11,436 nucleotides of DNA from an uncultured Bacilli bacterium (GTDB lineage Bacteria; Bacillota_I; Bacilli_A; RF39; UBA660), in contig CANQLN010000023.1 in NCBI GenBank assembly GCA_947624695.1, forward strand, positions 1 through 11,436, read 5' to 3'. The notes below the pieces were generated by a model, which was not told the origin of the DNA, searched no databases, and saw only the letters and a list, made by a program, of their open reading frames with translations. Positions 5,616-11,436 of this stretch are shown here, piece by piece (the first letter of the stretch is position 1; every line of letters begins with the position of its first letter). The position numbers were made by a program, and so were the translations under genes.

Positions 5616-7884
5616 ATAGTCTAAACATTTTCTTCTTTTGATTAATTTTGAAGTAAGCTCCGATACCGATAGCAAGAGCTAAAATAAGCACTCCTACTTC
5701 GGCAAATCCAGTTTGGGGTCCATGATCTAAAGGGGTATCGTAATTATTACCACTATTATTTCCTCCCGAACTAGGATTAGAATTATTGGTATTAGTATTA
5801 GAATTGTTGTTATTATTAGTACTAGTATTGGTATTAGTATTATTATCAGGTTCTGGATTAGGAGTTACCGTGCTGCTTGAAGACTTAACCACCACTTCAA
5901 GACTTTTTCCTTCCGATACTAAACCAGAAGCATCTTTTAAATAGGCATAAATAGTTTTCGTCCCGGTTGTGGTAAAAGTATAATAAGCCATCGTATTTTT
6001 TTGATTACTAATATTTTGCCAACTACAATTAGCATAAGTACTACTTTCACTCAAACAATAACTAACAACATCATTATCATCCCATGAAAGTTTAAATTCA
6101 GTTTTGGTATTAGAAATAGCCTTACCATTAGTAGTTAAACTCGTTACAACTGGTTTAGTTGTATCTAAAATAATGGTAGCCATTTTACTTTCAGAAATTA
6201 AGTCATCACTTCTAATAAAAGCATATAAAGTTTTAACGCCATCCCCATCAGTAAATGTTCCATTAAAAATGGCGTCTTGGCGATTAGTACTTTGCCAGTT
6301 ACAATCATGAGAATTATTAGTTTTACTAACGCAATAATGCGTAACATTTTCACTTGACCAAATTATATGAATTTCCGGAGTCCGGGTATTCGTATATTTA
6401 CTATAAAGAGGGCCAATATAGAAACTATCAATTACGGGAGCTGCTAATTCTTCTTCCATTTCTAAATTGACATTATCAAATTTAACCTCAGAAATATTAC
6501 CAGCTTTATCTTTTAAGTAAGCATATAAAGTTTTTTGACCCTTACCACTAGCTAGAGTATATGATCTATTTAATTCTTTACCGGTAGCACTTTGCCATGT
6601 ACAATTATTACTACTTTCTGTAGTGCTTAGGCAATATGAAGAAACATCCTCATCATTCCAAGTTAAATAAACGGTGGTTCTTTGACTATTTATTTGTTCA
6701 GGGTTTTCAGATCCTCCAATATAAAATTTATCTATTTTAGGAGCAGTAGCATCTAAAGTTATCTCGGCTTTAGCCCCATTGGAAATTTCTTCTTTATCAT
6801 TCTTAACAAAAGCATATAAAGTTTTTACCCCATCACTTTCATCATTAAACGAATGAGTCGTTTTGATATTATTACCACTGGCATCTTGCCAAGAACAAGA
6901 AGAACTACTATTTTCTTCATTTAAACAATAATATTTGATATTATCATCTGGCCAAGTTAAAGTAACATCTACCGTTTTAGTTTGCGTATATTTAACTTGC
7001 AGATTACTTCCTAAAAAGAAAGTTCCTACTTCTGGACTATAAGTTAAATTAATAGTTACAGGCATTAAACCGGCCTTGGCATGTCCTGTATTATATGTAT
7101 AAGTCAAAGTATCTATTCGTCTAGTCATCGTAAATTTACCGGAAGCAGCATCATATGTTGTGCCGGAAGTATTACTAAAATGAACTTTTTGCGGATCAAG
7201 ATTAGAATCTTTTTCTGTTAGATTTAATTCATATTTACCATCTTTTTTAGTTAGTTTTATGTCTCTAGTTTGGTTTTTAAAAGAAACCCGATTAGTTCTT
7301 AAACTAGGATTAATATCTAAAGATAATAAATTATTATTATCTAAAACTACCTCATTTATTTGGTCATTATTTATTTTTACATTAGTTAAATTATTATTTG
7401 CTAAATTTAAATTACCTAAAGCTTTAAATTCACTAGCATCAAAAGTATCTAAAGAACCATTCGTAATTGTTAACTCATGAAGTATATGATTATCATGACC
7501 AACAACCGTTAGTTTAGCACTTTTATCGATATAAATAGTTTGTAATTTAGAAAAATTTTGCGTTTGAATTTCCCCGATTGAGCCACCCGTTAAATGCAAA
7601 GTAACTAAATTTTTTAAAGTGTTTATTCCATCAGTTACGGAAAAGCCACCACATTCAAAATTAGTTAAAGCCTCTAATTCTGAATTTGGGACATTATATT
7701 CAATTCCTGAAGAACTATGATTAGTCGCCGCTAAAACGCATTGATAAAAACGAGCATCTCCAAAAGAAGGATTACCTGGTACAGATCCTTGCGCTTTAAA
7801 GATATTAACCTTAGAAACTATAATACCTATTGCCATTCCAAATATTATAAATAAGCCTATTTTTAATTTTATCATTTTTTTCAT
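5614..7884 (-). CDS. Surface protein: leucine-rich-like repeats, four Cys-pair Ig-like repeats, sortase-like tail
   Basis: 756 aa from the Met at 7884. That start has SD AAGGTG 7 nt away and puts MKKMIKLK directly before a hydrophobic export segment; the upstream in-frame ATG at 7920 lacks an SD and lies at the predicted transcription start. Order: signal/anchor segment (1-33); region with two Cys (C49, C78); leucine-rich-like strands (about 91-203, e.g. LGNLNLANNNLTNVKINN); beta-rich spacer; four Ig-like repeats (about 285-668); Asn/Thr/Ser-rich linker (about 680-715); sorting-like tail GPQTG (722-726), hydrophobic helix and KKK. Each repeat carries YC-x9-C-x-W and a KT(L/I)YA(Y/F) strand. 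Such repeats hold an adhesin away from the cell; ligand unknown. Own promoter (7925-7952) and terminator, so a single-gene unit. Confidence 0.82.
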   Translation of the reverse strand: MKKMIKLKIGLFIIFGMAIGIIVSKVNIFKAQGSVPGNPSFGDARFYQCVLAATNHSSSGIEYNVPNSELEALTNFECGGFSVTDGINTLKNLVTLHLTGGSIGEIQTQNFSKLQTIYIDKSAKLTVVGHDNHILHELTITNGSLDTFDASEFKALGNLNLANNNLTNVKINNDQINEVVLDNNNLLSLDINPSLRTNRVSFKNQTRDIKLTKKDGKYELNLTEKDSNLDPQKVHFSNTSGTTYDAASGKFTMTRRIDTLTYTYNTGHAKAGLMPVTINLTYSPEVGTFFLGSNLQVKYTQTKTVDVTLTWPDDNIKYYCLNEENSSSSCSWQDASGNNIKTTHSFNDESDGVKTLYAFVKNDKEEISNGAKAEITLDATAPKIDKFYIGGSENPEQINSQRTTVYLTWNDEDVSSYCLSTTESSNNCTWQSATGKELNRSYTLASGKGQKTLYAYLKDKAGNISEVKFDNVNLEMEEELAAPVIDSFYIGPLYSKYTNTRTPEIHIIWSSENVTHYCVSKTNNSHDCNWQSTNRQDAIFNGTFTDGDGVKTLYAFIRSDDLISESKMATIILDTTKPVVTSLTTNGKAISNTKTEFKLSWDDNDVVSYCLSESSTYANCSWQNISNQKNTMAYYTFTTTGTKTIYAYLKDASGLVSEGKSLEVVVKSSSSTVTPNPEPDNNTNTNTSTNNNNNSNTNTNNSNPSSGGNNSGNNYDTPLDHGPQTGFAEVGVLILALAIGIGAYFKINQKKKMFRL
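5743..5844 (-). repeat. Low-complexity Asn/Thr/Ser-coding tract
   Basis: A run of AAT/AAC/ACT/AGT codons encodes the flexible wall-spanning linker of the surface protein just before its sorting tail. The short tandem units (ATTAGTATT-like on the plus strand) could expand or contract by slippage, changing linker length in frame. Confidence 0.7.
5881..7032 (-). repeat. Four tandem Cys-pair Ig-like repeats (coding)
   Basis: Four units of about 92-100 residues in the surface protein. Aligned landmarks are a strand ending in (T/I/S)W, then Y-C-x9-C-[STN]-W-Q (Cys pairs 320/330, 418/428, 518/528, 610/620), then KT(L/I)YA(Y/F) and a segment resembling KDxxGxxS. Cys spacing is identical in all four while linkers differ, so the pairs are probably disulfides within each repeat. 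Divergence between units shows that the duplication is old. Confidence 0.85.
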
Positions 7885-7924
7885 TAAGAACACCTTACTC
7901 TTATATATAAGATAATACATCTAA

Positions 7925-7952
7925 ATAATAATAACAATAAATTTGATGTCAA
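7925..7952 (-). promoter_or_regulatory. Promoter of the repeat surface protein
   Basis: Minus-strand -35 TTGACA (7952-7947, consensus), 16-bp spacer, -10 TATTAT (7930-7925). It gives a leader of about 30-35 nt before the ATG at 7884 and argues against the longer reading from 7920. Confidence 0.7.
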
Positions 7953-7995
7953 TTTTCAAATTATTTACTTTATTTTGACGGATTATTTTACACAA

Positions 7996-8020
7996 ATAAA
8001 AAGGAGTTATTTTTCTCCTT
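7996..8020 (-). terminator. Terminator overlapping the spoIVB stop codon
   Basis: Minus-strand AAGGAG (8020-8015), 8-nt A-rich loop containing the TAA stop, CTCCTT (8006-8001), then TTTATTT. It ends the SpoIVB-like transcript before the next gene's promoter. Confidence 0.8.
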
Positions 8021-8975
8021 CTTCTAACATTGTCGTTATAAATAAGCCATAACCCGTATAAGGATTATCCACAATGACATGGGTGACAACACCCACTATT
8101 TTATTGTTTTGCACAATCGGTGAACCACTCATACCTTGCACTACTCCTCCTGTTTTGGCAAGGAGTCTTTCATCTGTTATGGCAAACGTTAAATTTTTCG
8201 TATTACTAGACTCATTAATCTTTTCAATATTTATTTTAAATTCTTCCACTTTTTCATCTTCTAAAACCGTATAGATTGAAGCTTCTCCTATTTTGATATC
8301 TTCTTTAGTACCAACTTCAATTAATTCCAAGTTATTTAATCCTTTATTATATTTACCAAAAATACCATGATTAGTATTTTTTAAAATATTACCATAAACC
8401 GTATTGTAATAATATTTAGCATTTTTACTACCAGCACTACCCACAGTGGACTTGTCAATAGAAACAATCGCATTCCGGAAAATCATACCACTTTTTATTT
8501 CGACGAGTTCCTTAGAAGATGATTCAATTACTTCATGACCAAGACTACCAAAAATATGGGTTTCGGGATCAACATAAGTAAGTGTTCCGATTCCGGTTAT
8601 ACTATCTTTAACATATAAACCTGTTTTATAAACGCCACCTTCATTTAATAAAGGAAGGGTTGTTACTTCTTCTTTTTTATCTCTTGTATAAGTAATCTCT
8701 ACTTTTCCATCATCCACATATTTTTCAATCGTTTTCGTTAATTCTTTTAAAGTATTTACTTCTTCCCCATTAACTTTTTTAATATAATCGCCTATTTTTA
8801 ATTTTGGATCACCTTTATTAAAACTGCCATCAACTTCATAAAAGCCAACGATTAAAATGCCATCACAATCAAGCTCTATTCCCAGGGTATTACCTCCCCG
8901 ATAAATAAAATCGGAATAAGCCAGAGTTGGCAAAGGAATTAGTAAAAAACTTATTATTAATAATATTTTTTTCAT
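8007..8975 (-). CDS. spoIVB: SpoIVB-type S55 serine peptidase with PDZ domain
   Basis: 322 aa from the Met at 8975. The SD-like GGTGAT ends 4 nt before it, and it gives a clean signal peptide (MKKILLIISFLLIPLPTLA); an ATG at 8978 is an equally close alternative. In Bacillus, SpoIVB is secreted from the forespore into the intermembrane space and cleaves SpoIVFA, switching on pro-sigma-K processing. After the signal peptide comes a PDZ domain (about 27-110), then the peptidase. Family motifs are present: HIFGSLGHEV with H147, an Asp in AITDERLL (D268), and VVQGMSGSPI with S283, followed by GVVTHVIVDNPYTGYG. The Asp-to-Ser spacing of 15 equals that recalled for the Bacillus triad (D363, S378). 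It is shorter than Bacillus SpoIVB (about 425 aa), mainly at the N-terminus. spo0A, its usual neighbour, is absent here. Its transcription start is unclear; a weak -10 CATAAT lies at 9000-8995. Confidence 0.92.
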   Translation of the reverse strand: MKKILLIISFLLIPLPTLAYSDFIYRGGNTLGIELDCDGILIVGFYEVDGSFNKGDPKLKIGDYIKKVNGEEVNTLKELTKTIEKYVDDGKVEITYTRDKKEEVTTLPLLNEGGVYKTGLYVKDSITGIGTLTYVDPETHIFGSLGHEVIESSSKELVEIKSGMIFRNAIVSIDKSTVGSAGSKNAKYYYNTVYGNILKNTNHGIFGKYNKGLNNLELIEVGTKEDIKIGEASIYTVLEDEKVEEFKINIEKINESSNTKNLTFAITDERLLAKTGGVVQGMSGSPIVQNNKIVGVVTHVIVDNPYTGYGLFITTMLEEGEK

Positions 8976-9017
8976 CATAATCACCATCAATATTATTATG
9001 AGTAAATTAGTCAAAAA

Positions 9018-9053
9018 TAAAAAACCAATAATTGGTTCTTACCAAAAATTGGT
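9018..9053 (-). terminator. Terminator made of two tandem hairpins with the same arms
   Basis: On the minus strand, directly after the upstream stop codon, ACCAA-TTT-TTGGT (9053-9041) is followed by AACCAA-TTA-TTGGTT (9037-9023) and then TTTTATTTTT. The second hairpin with its T run looks like the working terminator. The first arm of one can also pair with the last arm of the other, so two folds are possible. Confidence 0.75.
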
Positions 9054-9622
9054 TAGATAAAAAAGTCTTTAATCCGAGCCATTATTTCTCTTATTTCTCT
9101 AAATATTTGCCCTCGGTAATGAATATCATCTGCATAAACTCCCGTTGCTTTAAGTTCATAATTAGAAGCCAGATATAAAGTTCTATATAAATGGTATTTT
9201 TGCGTCACCACTAAAACTTTTTTCTTTTTATAATTATGATAGAAATTTTTAATACTTTCTTTTGTCGAATTACCATCATCATCCCGAATGATTACATCTT
9301 TAGTAATCCCCTTTTTTTGTAAATATTTTTCCATAACATCGACTTCACTATAGCCAACTTTATGAGTTCCACTTACAATAATATTTTGCACATAACCTTT
9401 TTCATATAAAGCTATAGCCTTATCAAGTCTATCTCTAAGCATTAAAGATGGTTCCCCCTTATTAATACCACAACCTAAAACTAAAGCCATATCATAAGTA
9501 CCTGATAAATTACTAATATCTTTAATACTTTTACTAGCTTTAATAAGCATATAAAAATTAATACTTGTAAATAAAGTAATAATAGCTACTAAGATAATAA
9601 TTGTTATTTTTAATATTTTCAT
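9053..9622 (-). CDS. DUF218 envelope protein (SanA/YdcF/ElyC-like)
   Basis: 189 aa with one N-terminal membrane helix (residues 5-27) and a DUF218 domain filling the rest. Family landmarks: YDMALVLGCG (43-52), PSLMLRDRLDKAIALYEKG (58-76), IIVSG (81-85), SEVDVM (92-97), the acidic DDDGNST (114-120) and VTQKYHLYRTLYLA (139-152). The biochemical role is unsettled. SanA affects vancomycin exclusion and ElyC affects lipid-carrier-linked envelope synthesis in E. coli, so a part in undecaprenyl-phosphate metabolism is possible. SD AAAGGG precedes the ATG. It is divergent from the PopT-like gene with 66 bp between start codons, which supports a shared envelope role by inference. Confidence 0.87.
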   Translation of the reverse strand: MKILKITIIILVAIITLFTSINFYMLIKASKSIKDISNLSGTYDMALVLGCGINKGEPSLMLRDRLDKAIALYEKGYVQNIIVSGTHKVGYSEVDVMEKYLQKKGITKDVIIRDDDGNSTKESIKNFYHNYKKKKVLVVTQKYHLYRTLYLASNYELKATGVYADDIHYRGQIFREIREIMARIKDFFI

Positions 9623-9637
9623 AACTAATCCCTTTTT

Positions 9638-9646
9638 AGTATATCA
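9638..9646 (-). promoter_or_regulatory. Extended -10 promoter of the DUF218 gene
   Basis: The minus strand reads TGATATACT (9646-9638), an extended -10 (TGnTATACT) with no good -35. Transcription would start about 10 nt upstream of the SD. No convincing promoter was found for the opposite gene in the same 66-bp gap. Confidence 0.45.
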
Positions 9647-9688
9647 TAATATTTTTTTAAATACATTTTATTATAGAGAGGTTTACAC

Positions 9689-10477
9689 ATGAACATACAA
9701 AATTTAATCTATGGCTTAATCATTGGCCTTGGTTTTATTATACCTGGTGTATCAGGCGGAGTTATTGCTACCATTTTAGGTATTTATGAAACAATCATTG
9801 ATAAAATATTAAATCTTTTTCAAGATGTTAAAAATAATACTAAATATCTCACCCCTTTAATCATAGGCATTATCTTAAGTGTTTTTTTCTTTAGTAAAAT
9901 AATTCTCTATCTTTTAGAAGAAAAATTATTTTTTATTTCTTATGTTTTTATTGGTCTTATTTTAGGGTGCATTCCATGTCTTTTAAAAGAAATCAAAGAT
10001 AAGACTAATAAAAACATAAATATTTTCCCTTTTTTAATTAGTTTTAGTTTAGGAATTATGCTTTTTATTTTCGAAAAAAAGATACCTGAAAGCACTTTAA
10101 ATCCTTCTTTTTTAACTATGACTTTAGCCGGGTTTATTTATGCCATCGGAAAAATTGTCCCCGGTATTAGTGGCGCTGCTTTATTAATGCTCATTGGCGT
10201 TTATAAATATTTATTAAATATTATTGCTAACCCTTTAAGTATTAATTTACCTGTTATTATATCTCTTATCCCTTTTATTATTTCTTTTTTACTTAGTGCC
10301 ATTGTTATTTTAAAATTAGTTAATTATTTATTAAAAAAGCACTTTAGGACCTCCTATAGTGCCATTATTGGTTTTGTTATATCTTCTATTTTATTTATCT
10401 ACCCAGATCATTTTAATCTATTAAGTATAGTCATTACTTCTCTTGCTTTCTTAATTTCTTATTATTTAAGTAATTAA
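9689..10477 (+). CDS. popT: DUF368 polyprenyl-phosphate translocase (PopT)
   Basis: 262 aa integral membrane protein, about eight hydrophobic segments. DUF368 proteins (PopT) were shown to return undecaprenyl phosphate, the lipid carrier of peptidoglycan and other wall polymers, across the membrane for reuse. The family's two internally related signatures are both present: IIPGVSGG (17-24) at the N-terminus and IVPGISGA (156-163) in the middle, each next to a helix, consistent with an inverted-repeat fold. The length is normal for the family. Start supported by SD AGAGAGG. The stop codon abuts the stop of the convergent gene with no spacer. Its head-to-head partner is the DUF218 gene. Confidence 0.92.
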   Translation: MNIQNLIYGLIIGLGFIIPGVSGGVIATILGIYETIIDKILNLFQDVKNNTKYLTPLIIGIILSVFFFSKIILYLLEEKLFFISYVFIGLILGCIPCLLKEIKDKTNKNINIFPFLISFSLGIMLFIFEKKIPESTLNPSFLTMTLAGFIYAIGKIVPGISGAALLMLIGVYKYLLNIIANPLSINLPVIISLIPFIISFLLSAIVILKLVNYLLKKHFRTSYSAIIGFVISSILFIYPDHFNLLSIVITSLAFLISYYLSN

Positions 10478-11275
10478 TTATCTCTTTTTTCTTACTCTTG
10501 TTTTTTGAATAAACTCTTGTAAAACTTCTTTAGTATCTTCTGGTAGTTTTAATGAGACATTAATTATTCTTTTTAAAGAACCTTTTTCATAAACATGACT
10601 AAAGCCATTAATTTTTCCAAATATAATTTGACTATTAATATTATCATCCGTTAGCATTGTTAAATCAATACTATTTATATCAAATATGGGCGGTACTAAA
10701 AATTTACGACTAGAAGTTAGCCAAAGGCCTTCCTTACCATTTAATTCAACTTTTACTAAAAATTCTGGTATTTCTTCATCCCCTATTGTTACGATTGATA
10801 GATATTTTATAAAAGTTAGATTATCAAAAAAGGCAGGAATAACAATCTTTTTGACTATATTCGCTTTAAAAGAAACGCCTTCATTAATATCAGGAATTAT
10901 TTGCGGTTTTTTAATATGTTTCCTCATCTTCCCTTTAGTTACTACAATGGCTCCCATTTTACCATCATTACCATTAAAAGTAAAAAATCTAAGCGGAATT
11001 GTTTTAGGAGGTATTCTATCTAATGATTTGGCAAGTTCTAAAAGATGAGTTTTATTTTCTTCAACTCTACACATAGATACAAGAGCAAAATCTTTCATGT
11101 CTTCTTCATTTTTCTCAGCACAGAAATTAACATTTAAGATAAGATGGAGGTTTTTATATTTTATGGGTATTAAACCATCTTGCGTACCTATTAAATCTTT
11201 TTTTCGCGCCATTAATATTCCCTTTTCATAATAAGTTTCATCATAAGTTGTTTGAGTCTCTTTTTTATTATTCAT
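10478..11275 (-). CDS. Unrecognised soluble protein with one WG-like motif
   Basis: 265 aa with no signal peptide or membrane segment, so probably cytoplasmic. I do not recognise the family. Visible: an acidic/polar N-terminus, a beta-rich body, a segment FLVKVELNGKEGLWLTSSRKFLVPPIFD at about 172-199 that looks like one WG repeat unit (NGKxG followed by a strand and VPPIxD), and a basic tail ending RVRKKR. Start at 11275 has a strong SD (GGGAGG). A second start is plausible at codon 22 (MARKKD, 11212), with its own SD AAAAGGGA, so two forms are possible. Monocistronic, with its own promoter. Its stop codon (TAA) touches that of popT; no hairpin terminator is visible at the junction. Confidence 0.8.
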   Translation of the reverse strand: MNNKKETQTTYDETYYEKGILMARKKDLIGTQDGLIPIKYKNLHLILNVNFCAEKNEEDMKDFALVSMCRVEENKTHLLELAKSLDRIPPKTIPLRFFTFNGNDGKMGAIVVTKGKMRKHIKKPQIIPDINEGVSFKANIVKKIVIPAFFDNLTFIKYLSIVTIGDEEIPEFLVKVELNGKEGLWLTSSRKFLVPPIFDINSIDLTMLTDDNINSQIIFGKINGFSHVYEKGSLKRIINVSLKLPEDTKEVLQEFIQKTRVRKKR

Positions 11276-11300
11276 AAGTCCTCCCTAAAAACTAAAACTT

Positions 11301-11329
11301 ATTATAACATAACATTTCTAAATAGTCAT
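11301..11329 (-). promoter_or_regulatory. Promoter of the WG-like protein gene
   Basis: Minus-strand -35 ATGACT (11329-11324), 17-bp spacer, extended -10 TGTTATAAT (TATAAT at 11306-11301). It gives a leader of about 20 nt carrying the GGGAGG site. Confidence 0.7.
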
Positions 11330-11352
11330 TTAAATAATGAAATTTATATCAC

Positions 11353-11432
11353 CGAAAGCCCCGAGTTTCGCACTTATTAAAGCAAAAAATCACCATATAG
11401 CCCAGTGTTTATAAGGATTTATAGTGATTTTT
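11353..11432. other. Gene-free right edge with two inverted repeats; second resembles a bidirectional terminator
   Basis: Hairpin 1: CGAAA (11353-11357) with TTTCG (11366-11370), 8-nt GC-rich loop. Hairpin 2: AAAAATCAC (11385-11393) with GTGATTTTT (11424-11432), perfect 9-bp arms around 30 nt that can pair partly. T runs flank the second on both strands, as in a bidirectional terminator. It may close a gene lying beyond the right edge. No open reading frame of useful length was found here. Confidence 0.5.
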
Positions 11433-11436
11433 ATTT

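Noticed and set aside
5743..5844. Short tandem repeats resembling a CRISPR-like or minisatellite array
   Set aside because: There are no constant repeats separated by unique spacers; the tract encodes an Asn/Ser/Thr linker in frame.
7885..7920. Longer N-terminus for the repeat surface protein starting at 7920
   Set aside because: No SD there, it coincides with the predicted transcription start, and the Met at 7884 has both an SD and a proper signal peptide.
10686..11048. Plus-strand open frame of 120 codons
   Set aside because: Antisense of the WG-like protein gene, which has a good promoter and SD; the plus frame has neither.
11334..11436. Minus-strand frame at the right edge that would run on if TGA were read as Trp
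   Set aside because: All other genes use TGG for Trp and need no recoding, and the frame matches no family I know.

Overview
The window is AT-rich and densely coded. It looks like a chromosomal segment of a low-GC Gram-positive bacterium (Bacillota). The evidence is AGGAGG-type ribosome binding sites, a SpoIVB-type sporulation protease, two exported proteins with sortase-like C-terminal signals, and the mraZ start of a division/cell-wall cluster. Trp is encoded by TGG and every gene is intact under the standard bacterial code, so a Mycoplasma-type code is not needed. The small genes and short exported proteins suggest a reduced-genome gut-type Bacilli lineage, but that placement is an inference.

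Layout, left to right. (1) 1-416: the 5' part of mraZ on the minus strand, with its promoter and four 10-bp-phased MraZ boxes. (2) 485-2028: a secreted, probably sortase-anchored protein with a TQxA/thioester-like domain that has no candidate thioester Cys (minus). (3) 2049-4152: a two-gene unit on the minus strand, rnfC-like then rnfD-like, closed by a strong hairpin terminator; no rnfG, E, A or B gene is present. (4) 4184-5615: a divergent, single-gene unit for a PilB/GspE-type assembly ATPase with a GTG start (plus). (5) 5614-7952: a surface protein with leucine-rich-like repeats and four Cys-pair Ig-like repeats (minus). (6) 7996-8975: SpoIVB-type S55 peptidase (minus). (7) 9018-10477: a DUF218 (SanA/YdcF/ElyC-like) gene on the minus strand, head-to-head with a DUF368 (PopT) polyprenyl-phosphate translocase on the plus strand. 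(8) 10478-11329: an unrecognised soluble protein with one WG-like motif (minus), then a right-edge stretch with inverted repeats and no gene.

Most of the region concerns the cell envelope: division/cell-wall control (MraZ), lipid-carrier recycling (PopT, perhaps the DUF218 protein), two surface adhesin-like proteins, an envelope protease, a pilus/secretion-type ATPase and a membrane redox module. The most unusual item is the rnfCD pair. Both proteins keep the Rnf fold and RnfC keeps both 4Fe-4S motifs, but the flavin/NADH motifs of RnfC and most of the flavinylation motif of RnfD have eroded, and the rest of the complex is absent from the transcription unit. This could be a repurposed electron-transfer module that has not been described.
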